Shown piece after piece: positions 1 to 5,727 of a stretch of DNA of 7,159 nucleotides. The first letter of the stretch is position 1, and each line of letters begins with the position of its first letter. The notes beneath the pieces were generated by a model, which searched no databases, had not been told where the DNA came from, and saw only the letters and a list, made by a program, of their open reading frames with translations. The stretch comes from Clostridia bacterium. GTDB lineage: Bacteria; Bacillota_A; Clostridia; Christensenellales; UBA1242. Made by a program: the position numbers and the translations under genes. The DNA is taken from assembly GCA_028701635.1 (NCBI GenBank), contig JAQVQJ010000064.1:1-7159 (forward strand), in the 5' to 3' direction.

Positions 1-117
1 ATTGAACACGAACGTGGGATTTTTGATAAGTTTGTAATTTTATATTTATCCATTTTGGGGATATTTCTATCCATCCCTTTCATTACAATTGCCATATTAT
101 TTTCAAAAAAGTTGTAA
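1..117 (+). CDS. 3' end of a host membrane-protein gene (partial)
   Basis: Frame 1 is open from the first base to a TAA at 115-117 and gives the last 38 residues of a protein whose start lies outside the window. The tail has a short polar stretch (IEHERGIFDK), then about 25 strongly hydrophobic residues rich in I, L and F, and ends SKKL. This is the pattern of a C-terminal membrane segment with a positively charged end. The family cannot be recognised from this fragment. The last base of its stop codon is the first base of the left target duplication, so the inserted element leaves the protein intact. The calling evidence is an uninterrupted frame plus sensible composition, and the fragment is short, so some doubt remains. 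Confidence 0.55.
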   Translation: MEHERGIFDKFVILYLSILGIFLSIPFITIAILFSKKL

Positions 118-125
118 TTAGCATC
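117..125. repeat. Left target site duplication (ATTAGCATC)
   Basis: This 9-bp sequence recurs exactly at 7034-7042, each copy abutting the outer edge of a perfect terminal inverted repeat. That geometry is what a cut-and-paste insertion with a 9-bp stagger leaves. The match extends by one more G only because the element itself starts with G. Confidence 0.85.
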
Positions 126-140
126 GGCTTTGCACCTAAA
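126..140 (+). repeat. Left terminal inverted repeat
   Basis: GGCTTTGCACCTAAA is the exact reverse complement of 7019-7033. Beyond base 140 the two ends diverge at once (G141 against C). The inner 10 bases are the reverse complement of the subterminal motif TTTAGGTGCA, so the terminal repeat contains one motif copy plus a GGCT(T) tip. Confidence 0.85.
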
Positions 141-188
141 GTACCTTTTTTGACATACTTTAGGTGCAGAATTGGGACTTTAGGTGCA
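131..188. repeat. Left subterminal repeat cluster (three ACTTTAGGTGCA copies)
   Basis: Copies lie at 131-142 (minus orientation, overlapping the terminal repeat), 157-168 (plus) and 177-188 (plus). All three match the 12-bp motif exactly. The two plus copies start 20 bp apart, about two helical turns. The first two copies form a perfect 13-bp inverted repeat (131-143 with 156-168) around a 12-base spacer, so this end could also extrude a hairpin. Repeated subterminal motifs of this kind are typical transposase binding sites. Confidence 0.8.
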
Positions 189-238
189 AGTGTAAAATTA
201 GGGTGATTTTTGGATTTTAAAAAGTTCCGATTTAAAAC

Positions 239-262
239 TATTAATATGAATTTATATTAATA
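239..262. repeat. AT-rich perfect inverted repeat upstream of the ATPase gene
   Basis: TATTAATAT (239-247) and ATATTAATA (254-262) are perfect 9-bp arms around GAATTT. The site lies about 180 bp upstream of the ATPase start. It could be a regulator binding site, but its all-AT composition makes a chance palindrome credible. The rest of 189-439 holds no credible gene. Confidence 0.3.
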
Positions 263-330
263 ATGTAATTATTTCTTAATTAGTCAGTGTAATTAAATAA
301 CATTGGATTGTGGTTGGTTATATCATGAAA

Positions 331-358
331 TATTTATAAAATTCGCATATATATAATA
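331..358 (+). promoter_or_regulatory. Candidate TATA-box region for the ATPase/STAS unit
   Basis: TATTTATAAA (331-340) and the ATATATATAATA stretch just after it (about 347-358) resemble archaeal TATA boxes. Transcription from either would begin roughly at 360-385, leaving a 55-80 base leader before ATG 440. In such AT-rich DNA TATA-like words are common, so this is only a suggestion. Confidence 0.35.
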
Positions 359-439
359 GATTTAGAGCTTTAGGAATGATTGTATCCAATTATTTAACAA
401 GATTAATAAACGCATAGACATTATTAGTTCTCAGATAAA

Positions 440-1267
440 ATGGGCCTTAATTTAGATCCAGAAATATTAAGAGAATATCGTAAATTTTGTACTGTCAGAA
501 ATTTGGCTTTGAAATCAGGAGTTGTTGATCTCAGCAATTATAGTTGGGTTTATCCTACGTTCCTAGTTCCATTATGTAATCTATTCCTTAATTATGAACT
601 GGAATACAAAAAACCTCGAAATCACAATGTAGATCATTATATTGATACGGTGGTCTCCACTGAGTATTCTAATGGGTCAACATATTTACCATTACAAGAT
701 TTGCCAAAAAACCATACTAAGTTAGGTGAAGTTATAAGTAACTTACAAGAGTGGTGTGATAACGGGGAAAACTATGGAGGGGCAAACGCATTTAATTTTA
801 TATTAAATGAATTGATTGATAATATCTATGAACATTCTTATTTTAATCATGCATTTGTATTAGCACAGAGCTATCCAACAAAATGCTTTTCCGAAATCTC
901 AATTTTTGATGATGGGATTTCAATTCCTGGATCGTTTAATAAACATGGTATCCCTTTCAGATCTGATGCGGATGCAATTTCTATGGCAATTAATGGTACG
1001 TCAACTAAAAGTAAACGTCGAGGATATGGTATAAACAGTTCAATGCGTATGTATATTGAAGGGGGGAGAGCCGAGGTTCTCTGGGTTTCTAGAAACGGGA
1101 TCTTTTACAAGAAAAAGAGCGAACCAGCCAAACTTTATAATGCAGAATATATGAATACTAATAATTCTATATCTGATAATGAGCATAGCCACACACTTGA
1201 AGGTACATTATTTAGTGTGAGATTGCCATATCCGGCATCAAAAATCGAAGCTCATCTATATTATTAA
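440..1267 (+). CDS. GHKL-type (HATPase) ATP-binding protein
   Basis: The 275-residue protein carries the ATP-binding signatures of the GHKL superfamily (histidine kinases, anti-sigma kinases, MutL, gyrase B). The N box is NELIDN at 123-128, the G1 box is DDGISIPG at 157-164, the lid and G2 box are GTSTKSKRRGYGI at 186-198, and a final strand EGTLFSVRLP lies at 254-263. No phosphoacceptor histidine domain, receiver, sensor or membrane segment is visible. Residues 28-50 (VVDLS, then WVYPTFLVPL) look like a STAS-type strand and helix ahead of the ATPase domain. ATG 440 is the first start after an in-frame TAG at 425 and has no good Shine-Dalgarno. The STAS-like gene follows 29 bases downstream. 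By analogy with SpoIIAB-type pairs it may phosphorylate or bind that partner. The ATPase fold is secure; the biological role is not. Confidence 0.8.
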   Translation: MGLNLDPEILREYRKFCTVRNLALKSGVVDLSNYSWVYPTFLVPLCNLFLNYELEYKKPRNHNVDHYIDTVVSTEYSNGSTYLPLQDLPKNHTKLGEVISNLQEWCDNGENYGGANAFNFILNELIDNIYEHSYFNHAFVLAQSYPTKCFSEISIFDDGISIPGSFNKHGIPFRSDADAISMAINGTSTKSKRRGYGINSSMRMYIEGGRAEVLWVSRNGIFYKKKSEPAKLYNAEYMNTNNSISDNEHSHTLEGTLFSVRLPYPASKIEAHLYY

Positions 1268-1296
1268 AACATTGATATATCATTTAGAGGGAAAAA

Positions 1297-1590
1297 ATGT
1301 CTACAACATCGTCTGAGATTCTAACTATAAATATTAGGGACTGTATTGATAAAAATTTGTCTCTTAGAGTCTATGCAGATGATTTTTATAACTATATAGA
1401 GTCTCTAGATCAAAACAATTTGGTAGTAGATTTTAATGGGGTCACAACAGTTAGTCGTTCATTTGCACAACAGTTCTTAGATTTAATGGAAAAATGTAGA
1501 AAATGTGTTGTCATTATCAATCAATCCGAAGAAATTGAAACTATTTTCAGGGTGGTAAAATCTCCCCGGAAAAAAGCTAAAATTTACTGA
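1297..1590 (+). CDS. STAS-like protein (DUF4325 type)
   Basis: This 97-residue soluble protein has a central motif VVDFNGVTTVSRSFAQQFLD (43-62). That is the pattern of STAS-like DUF4325 proteins: a buried strand ending in DF, a loop with Ser, then SFA and a helix. In true STAS anti-anti-sigma factors the phosphorylated Ser sits in this loop; S53 and S55 are the candidates here. A second strand, CVVIINQ (70-76), and a helix follow, matching the short STAS fold. GAGGG at 1287-1291 is 5 bases before ATG 1297, a good ribosome binding site. It follows the GHKL ATPase gene by 29 bases, so the two are probably cotranscribed as a kinase/substrate-like pair. Archaea lack sigma factors, so any switch must act on another target. 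The lysine-rich tail (SPRKKAKIY) could contact nucleic acid. Confidence 0.72.
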   Translation: MSTTSSEILTINIRDCIDKNLSLRVYADDFYNYIESLDQNNLVVDFNGVTTVSRSFAQQFLDLMEKCRKCVVIINQSEEIETIFRVVKSPRKKAKIY

Positions 1591-1650
1591 CTTATAGAGA
1601 GTATAGTTTTATCCAAATTATCATACCGACTCCGAATAAAAATAGAAATG

Positions 1651-1678
1651 TTGTTAAGTCATTTATGTAACTTAACAA
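1651..1678. terminator. Stem-loop, possible bidirectional terminator
   Basis: TTGTTAAGT (1651-1659) and ACTTAACAA (1670-1678) are perfect 9-bp arms with a 10-base loop. It lies 60 bases past the STAS-like stop and overlaps the stop of the minus-strand small frame. On the minus strand the stem is followed by a T-rich stretch. It could end transcription from either side. Confidence 0.4.
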
Positions 1679-1808
1679 TGTAGATATATATTCCAAAAAG
1701 AATCACGATAGCAGCCAAAATAAATGCAGTTTCTTGATAAGTCGCTTGAAGTGCAATTCCTCTAAAAGTTACCTTGACTGCGCAGATTTCTTCTATTGAC
1801 AATAACAT
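1659..1808 (-). CDS. Possible 49-aa single-span membrane peptide
   Basis: A minus-strand frame runs from ATG at 1808 to TGA at 1659. The product starts MLLSIEEICA, has a polar middle, and then a continuous hydrophobic segment from about residue 29 to 44 (FILAAIVILFGIYIYI), ending VKLHK. One membrane span with a basic C-terminal end is plausible. The ribosome binding site is poor: the bases before the ATG are A-rich with no GGAG-like element. An in-frame TGA shortly upstream excludes a longer protein. It is antisense to nothing and sits alone in a gene-poor region. It could be a small membrane toxin-like peptide or a chance frame, which is quite possible at this length. Confidence 0.25.
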   Translation of the reverse strand: MLLSIEEICAVKVTFRGIALQATYQETAFILAAIVILFGIYIYIVKLHK

Positions 1809-1892
1809 TGTTGTTTTTTCTAAGGGTCATATGTTCGCATTTTGCTGATTATCACCTAACTTAATTATCGGCAAAGTATCCACTAATATGGA

Positions 1893-2091
1893 AGCTAATG
1901 ACCTCGTAAAAATAGGATCAGAATTATATACTAGTATAACAGTATATAATAATGCGGCATTTTATGAGGTTCGTTAGCTCGTTGGCGGATACATAAGCCG
2001 TGTCAGTCGATGGAACTGGAAGGAGAAGCCAGTTTTATTACTATTTTCATATAGGGTAAATATGAGTTCACACCTCACAATTTATCCTATA
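1893..2091 (+). ncRNA. Putative structured RNA, possibly an omega-RNA-like remnant
   Basis: Several stems follow each other. An outer 19-bp stem pairs 1893-1911 with 1960-1979 (one bulged base, U1970). A perfect 10-bp inner stem pairs 1923-1932 with 1941-1950. AACTGG (2014-2019) pairs with CCAGTT (2029-2034). A 12-bp stem pairs 2050-2061 with 2080-2091, with TGAG/CTCA inside its loop. The internal wobble pairs (U1899-G1973, G1906-U1965, G2056-U2085) are G-U only when read on the plus strand; on the minus strand they would be A-C mismatches. This favours a plus-strand RNA. The stretch 1983-2034 resembles, from memory, the 3' region of IS605-type TnpB genes where omega-RNA lies, but no TnpB gene is present. 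RNA identity is inference. Confidence 0.38.
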
Positions 2092-2106
2092 CTTACTCTC
2101 GTTTTT

Positions 2107-2128
2107 TCAATTCATTCGTGAACCTCCT
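2107..2128 (-). other. Strong ribosome binding site followed by a two-codon frame
   Basis: On the minus strand AGGAGGTT (2128-2121) is followed after 5 bases by ATG (2115-2113), one AAT codon and TGA (2109-2107). The signal is as good as any in the window but leads to only Met-Asn. Either a former gene start has decayed, or this is a minimal leader frame. TATA-like DNA around 2198-2212 could drive it. Confidence 0.35.
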
Positions 2129-2161
2129 ATTTAATATTTTATGACACTTTTCCTTTTTAAA

Positions 2162-2184
2162 GCTTTGTGTGTAAATGACAAAGC
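2162..2184. repeat. Small inverted repeat (GCTTTGT/ACAAAGC)
   Basis: Seven-bp perfect arms at 2162-2168 and 2178-2184 enclose a 9-base loop. It lies about 35 bases upstream (minus strand) of the ribosome binding site at 2121-2128, so it could be a leader hairpin or an operator. Confidence 0.3.
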
Positions 2185-2272
2185 GGAGACAGCAAATATA
2201 AATATATTTAATAGTTATTATATATACGAATACGGCATACTATAAACATAATTATTTAAACATAAATTGTTC

Positions 2273-2278
2273 AAAAAA
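2273..2278 (-). terminator. T-run downstream of the transposase gene
   Basis: About 30 bases past the transposase stop, the minus strand reads TTATTATTTTTTG, with six consecutive T at 2278-2273. Archaeal transcription commonly ends at such T-rich tracts without a stem. No strong hairpin precedes it. Confidence 0.35.
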
Positions 2279-2308
2279 TAATAACAATATTAGAATTTTG
2301 AGCTTTGA

Positions 2309-3523
2309 TTAAAAATCAGATTTATGTAAAAACTCAGGATTAATCCCATTTTCATACATCTCATGTATTACAACTGTCAAATTATACGCAATAATTTTAG
2401 CCAATAATTCATTTTCCTGAGCCACTCTATTTTTAGATTTTAAAGTCTCCCCAAACTTCCTTTTTATAGCAGCATTGGTAGACTCAATATTACTTCTCTT
2501 ATGATAATGCTCCATGAATTCTTCTCTGTTGAGTTGGAAGTAATGATACATCTTTCTCCACATGGCTGAACCTCTAGCTCTTCCAGTTACGTTTTTCTTG
2601 AAAGGAATATAAGGCATTCCCCCAACACTATTTACCAATTCAAGATTTTGTTTAGAAGAATATGCTAAATCAGCAGATACTTCTTTGATTGTGAAGCCTC
2701 CCGATGTCTGTGCTATCAATGGGCTAAACTGTGGGGAATCGCCTCCATATGCGTCTGTAATCGTAACAGCAGCTACAATATTAGTTTTTACACCTACGCA
2801 CATGTGAGCCTTGATCCACTGATGTTCTTTGCTCTGGCCGTGTTTCATCCCATTATATACGCTAAATGTAGTCGTTCTAAATCCTGTAGAATCTATGGCG
2901 AAATCTGTTTCCACTCCTGCAACTGGCAACGCAGATAAGAGAACCAACTCGTGTAAGATAGGAGTAATCTCTGATTTGTTTAATAGTTTTGAGGGAGCAT
3001 TAAAATGAGGAGCACGTTCTATTTGTCCTCTCTCAGTTGCATTTTGGAAGAGACTATAAGCGCGGCGACTAGATAACTGAGAATAGACTTTTTGAATAGC
3101 ACAAAAGAGGGATTCTTGTAGTGGTAAACGTGGGCGACCCATAGTTTGCTCAGGTTCGGGTATTGCTTGTACTAAGTCTTTGAGTAATTCATCAAATAAC
3201 TTAACCTCTGCTTTCTGAGCCTCGTTATAGGCGTTCCAGGCTTGTTTATAGGTTAAGTGTATCTTCTCGGTTACAGTGCCTTCAGGAGTTTCCTTCTGGA
3301 CTTCTAAATAATATCTAGTGGCTATGATATGCTTACATTTGCCACCGCGATTAACAAAGTCTTTACAAGTACAGGTCATTCCAAATTCGGTTTCTTTTAC
3401 ATCATAATAACCGTTACCTGATTGAGATTTTACCTTAAATGAATGATCATCAACCTTTTTAATTTGATTAGCTTGAGTAGTAATTGCTTTTCCTCTATCT
3501 TCCCTTGTTTCATTTGCTACCAA
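2309..3523 (-). CDS. DDE transposase with N-terminal SWIM zinc finger
   Basis: This 404-residue protein is the only mobility enzyme in the window. A SWIM zinc finger lies near the N-terminus: C51-x-C53 followed by C63-x-H65 (CxC-x9-CxH), a DNA- or protein-binding fold. The catalytic core is of the RNase H-like IS4/IS5 (DDE) kind. The first Asp is D211 in AIDSTGF, the second is D285 in SADLAYSS, and the Glu is E347 in RSNIEST, followed by K354/K356 and KFGE. All three acidic residues are present and the frame is intact, so it is probably active. It starts with TTG at 3523, since no ATG fits and a strong ribosome binding site lies 8 bases upstream. It diverges from the zinc ribbon/restriction operon. 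It most likely cuts and joins the 126/7033 ends. SWIM domains also occur in Mutator-like transposases, which make 9-bp duplications as seen here. Confidence 0.88.
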   Translation of the reverse strand: MVANETREDRGKAITTQANQIKKVDDHSFKVKSQSGNGYYDVKETEFGMTCTCKDFVNRGGKCKHIIATRYYLEVQKETPEGTVTEKIHLTYKQAWNAYNEAQKAEVKLFDELLKDLVQAIPEPEQTMGRPRLPLQESLFCAIQKVYSQLSSRRAYSLFQNATERGQIERAPHFNAPSKLLNKSEITPILHELVLLSALPVAGVETDFAIDSTGFRTTTFSVYNGMKHGQSKEHQWIKAHMCVGVKTNIVAAVTITDAYGGDSPQFSPLIAQTSGGFTIKEVSADLAYSSKQNLELVNSVGGMPYIPFKKNVTGRARGSAMWRKMYHYFQLNREEFMEHYHKRSNIESTNAAIKRKFGETLKSKNRVAQENELLAKIIAYNLTVVIHEMYENGINPEFLHKSDF

Positions 3524-3530
3524 TAACTAT

Positions 3531-3538
3531 TCCCTCCT
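3531..3538 (-). promoter_or_regulatory. Ribosome binding site deciding the TTG start
   Basis: On the minus strand AGGAGGGA (3538-3531) lies 8 bases before TTG 3523-3521. It is close to the archaeal anti-Shine-Dalgarno complement and fixes TTG as the start, giving residues before the SWIM finger that would be lost from any later start. Confidence 0.7.
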
Positions 3539-3575
3539 AAAACTTACCTTGTAGTAATATACTATAGGGTGGAAA

Positions 3576-3584
3576 CATATATAC
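3576..3584 (-). promoter_or_regulatory. TATA-box candidate for the transposase
   Basis: The minus strand reads AATAAGTATATATG here, a TATA-like core with an A/G-rich stretch just upstream as in archaeal BRE sites. Transcription would start near 3550-3555, about 15 bases before the ribosome binding site. Confidence 0.45.
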
Positions 3585-3590
3585 TTATTG

Positions 3591-3637
3591 GTAGTATAGT
3601 GAAAGTATTTTAGTTATAGTTATATACTAATACTATC
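3591..3637 (+). promoter_or_regulatory. Promoter and possible operator of the restriction-modification operon
   Basis: TTATATAC (3620-3627) is a good archaeal TATA box. A start site about 25 bases downstream falls at or next to ATG 3650, so the first gene would be leaderless. An imperfect inverted repeat, GTAGTATAGT (from 3591) against AATACTATC (to 3637), brackets the box. A regulator binding there could control this operon, and the divergent transposase promoter lies only a few bases away. Confidence 0.45.
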
Positions 3638-3649
3638 TTAATATAGAGT

Positions 3650-3805
3650 ATGGCTAAAATCAAGATCGATGCTTACAAGTGTGAGCGTTGTAGTCATGTA
3701 TGGGTTCCGCGAGAAAACAATGAACCGAAGGTATGTCCTAAGTGCAAAAGTCCTTATTGGAACACACCACGTAAAAATCAGAAAATTAGAGGTTCTAGAC
3801 TATGA
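3650..3805 (+). CDS. 51-aa double-CxxC zinc ribbon protein
   Basis: The small protein begins MAKIKIDAYKCERCSHVWVP and carries two CxxC knuckles, C11/C14 and C29/C32, the ligand set of a single zinc ribbon. The second knuckle sits in CPKCKSPYWN, and a basic tail (PRKNQKIRGSRL) follows. Proteins of this look are frequent in archaea, often next to toxin-antitoxin or defense genes. ATG 3650 has no Shine-Dalgarno, but the TATA box fits a leaderless transcript. Its TGA overlaps the ATG of the nuclease-methyltransferase by four bases (ATGA), so the two are very likely translationally coupled. It may bind nucleic acid and regulate the operon, or assist the restriction enzyme. A ribosomal or RNA-polymerase subunit is unlikely given the context. 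Confidence 0.75.
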   Translation: MAKIKIDAYKCERCSHVWVPRENNEPKVCPKCKSPYWNTPRKNQKIRGSRL

Positions 3806-5727
3806 ATGAAAAAAAGACTGATTTTTTTATTGGAAAACTCCTCGATAATGCTAATATAAAATTTACCCCAAATGGAAGCGATATTAAAGAAATTCAAACT
3901 GCATTCAAAACGGCTTCAAAAAAATGCACTGGAAATGTTGGTTTTCCTGAATTTACTGCTAAATCAAAAGATTTCATTCTTGTTATTGAAGATAAAGCCA
4001 ATTTAGATAAACATGCTCTTTATGACGACAAAAATAAACTTGTTATGAGTACAAAAGCGATTACAGATTTTGCAGAAAATGGTGCATTGTATTATGCAAA
4101 TAAAATAATAGAAACAACAAATTTTAAAAAAGTATTTGCTTTTGGTTGTTCAGGGGATGAAACTCATCACAGAATAAGACCTATCTACGTGACAGAGAAT
4201 GAATATAAGTTATTGGAAACCGTAGAAAACTTTGAAAATTTTTCAGAAATTAATATCGAAAAGTACTATAAAGAGCAAGTATGTGGTGAAACGGCAATAG
4301 AAACTCTTGAACTTGAAGAGATACTTAAGAGTGCGTCTAAATTACATGAAATTTTACGCAATTATGGACAACTAGGGGATTCAGAAAAACCACTTGTCGT
4401 ATCTGGAATTTTATTGGCATTGAGTGAGAAATCATTTTCAATAGATGCTCTAAAAGGAGACAACTTAAAAAAAGACGGGGAAATTGTATATGATGCAATC
4501 AAAACTCATATGGATAGGGTTGAAGTCCAACCTGAAACTAAAAAAAGTTTAATATTAAACCAATTCAATTTAATTAAAGACAGACCTTTACTTAATAGGA
4601 AAGATGACAATCTTAGTAAAGGTAAAAACCGTAAACTAGCCAAAACACCGATTAAGTGTTTTACAGAATATTTGAATAACAAAGTTATGGAATTTATTAG
4701 TGTTAATTCATCAGAAGATATTTTAGGACGCTTTTATGGTGAATTTATCCGCTATAGTGGTGGAGACGGTCAAACATTGGGAGTGGTTTTAACACCAAAT
4801 CATATCACAGAATTGTTATGTGAACTTGCAGATATTAAACCAAATGACATAATCTTTGACCCCTGCTGCGGAACAGGTGGTTTTCTTATTGCTGCAATGA
4901 ATAAAATGATAGAGCAAACAGAAGATGAAAGGGTTATAGACCGCATTAAGAGAAACCAAATTCATGGATTTGAAATTAGAGAAGACATGTTTTCTATTGC
5001 TACTACAAATATGATTTTAAGAGGGGATGGTAAGAGTAATTTAATTTGTGATAATTTCTTAGAGCGTTCTGCTGATGATTTAAAAAACAAAGGCTTTACA
5101 GTTGGTTTAATGAATCCGCCGTACTCCCAAGCTAAAAATAAGGATACTGCTCATCTGTCTGAAATTAGATTCATTAAACATTTATTAGATAGCATTACAG
5201 ATAATGGTAGATGTGCTGTTATAATCCCTCAATCAACAATGGTGGGAAAAACAAAAGAAGACAAGCGAGTTAAAGCCCAAATTCTTGAAAGTCATACATT
5301 AGAGGGAGTTATAACACTTAACAAAGATACTTTTTATGGGATTGGAGTAAATCCATGTATTGCAATGTTTACAGCTCATGTTCCACATCCAAAAGGAAAA
5401 TATTGTAAGTTTATTAACTTTGAAGATGATGGTTTTGTAATTAGAAAACATATAGGACTTGTTGAAACAGAAAGAGCAAAAGAAAAAAGAGCACATTTAA
5501 TTGATTGTTGGATTCATGATGCTCCTGCTGAAACTAAGTTCATGGTTAAGTCTACTGTTGATTCAAACGATGAGTGGTTACATTCGTTTTACTATTTTAA
5601 CGATGAAATTCCAACAGAAAAAGATTTTGAAAAAACAATGGTAGATTATCTTACATTTGAGTTTAATATGGTAACTAGCGGTAGAAGTTACTTATTTAAT
5701 GGTTTTGGCGGTGACGATGGTGAATAA
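3802..5727 (+). CDS. BcgI-like fused restriction nuclease and N6-adenine DNA methyltransferase
   Basis: This 641-residue protein joins both catalytic activities of a type IIB-like restriction-modification system. Residues 1-150 form a PD-(D/E)xK nuclease: P49-E50, then E63-D64-K65 in VIEDKA, followed by ALYYA at 95-99, as in HsdR-type N-termini. A helical linker follows. The methyltransferase resembles HsdM, with GQTLGVVLTP at 323-332 leading into the fold, SAM-binding motif I DPCCGTGGF at 353-361, acidic E391 for the ribose, and catalytic motif IV NPPY at 438-441 for adenine N6. Size and layout match BcgI subunit A (about 640 residues), which works with a separate specificity subunit as here. 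It presumably cuts unmethylated DNA on both sides of a bipartite site and methylates host DNA. It starts inside the zinc ribbon stop codon (ATGA). All key residues are intact. The exact recognition site cannot be read. Confidence 0.88.
   Translation: MNEKKTDFFIGKLLDNANIKFTPNGSDIKEIQTAFKTASKKCTGNVGFPEFTAKSKDFILVIEDKANLDKHALYDDKNKLVMSTKAITDFAENGALYYANKIIETTNFKKVFAFGCSGDETHHRIRPIYVTENEYKLLETVENFENFSEINIEKYYKEQVCGETAIETLELEEILKSASKLHEILRNYGQLGDSEKPLVVSGILLALSEKSFSIDALKGDNLKKDGEIVYDAIKTHMDRVEVQPETKKSLILNQFNLIKDRPLLNRKDDNLSKGKNRKLAKTPIKCFTEYLNNKVMEFISVNSSEDILGRFYGEFIRYSGGDGQTLGVVLTPNHITELLCELADIKPNDIIFDPCCGTGGFLIAAMNKMIEQTEDERVIDRIKRNQIHGFEIREDMFSIATTNMILRGDGKSNLICDNFLERSADDLKNKGFTVGLMNPPYSQAKNKDTAHLSEIRFIKHLLDSITDNGRCAVIIPQSTMVGKTKEDKRVKAQILESHTLEGVITLNKDTFYGIGVNPCIAMFTAHVPHPKGKYCKFINFEDDGFVIRKHIGLVETERAKEKRAHLIDCWIHDAPAETKFMVKSTVDSNDEWLHSFYYFNDEIPTEKDFEKTMVDYLTFEFNMVTSGRSYLFNGFGGDDGE

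Larger units (their letters stand above)
1591..2308. other. 718-bp gene-poor region rich in secondary structure
   Basis: This convergent gap between the STAS-like gene (plus) and the transposase (minus) holds no well-supported gene. It contains a weak 49-codon minus-strand reading frame, a stem-loop at 1651-1678, a multi-stem block at 1893-2091, a strong minus-strand ribosome binding site leading into a two-codon frame near 2115, and a 7-bp stem at 2162-2184. The density of inverted repeats is clearly higher than in the rest of the window outside the element ends. No TTTAGGTGCA-like end was found here. Confidence 0.6.

Noticed and set aside
131..188. CRISPR-like repeats
   Set aside because: The motif is only 12 bp, occurs in mixed orientation, has 8-bp spacers and is confined to the element ends; no cas genes are present. 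This fits transposase sites.
1960..2050. C-terminal coding remnant of a TnpB nuclease
   Set aside because: One frame reads KPCQSMELEGEASF, which feels TnpB-like, but a TGA stands just upstream and none of the usual TnpB catalytic or zinc-finger motifs were found in 1591-1960. Kept only as a hint for the RNA hypothesis.
2200..3650. Transposase as a separate small insertion sequence nested in the larger element
   Set aside because: I compared both flanks of the gene for inverted ends and duplications and found only weak AT-rich resemblance such as ATACTATA in direct orientation. The clear ends are the outer ones.
5299..5496. Minus-strand 65-codon open frame
   Set aside because: It lies wholly within the methyltransferase gene in antisense, has a Cys/Phe/Ser-rich composition typical of a shadow frame, and shows no ribosome binding site of note.
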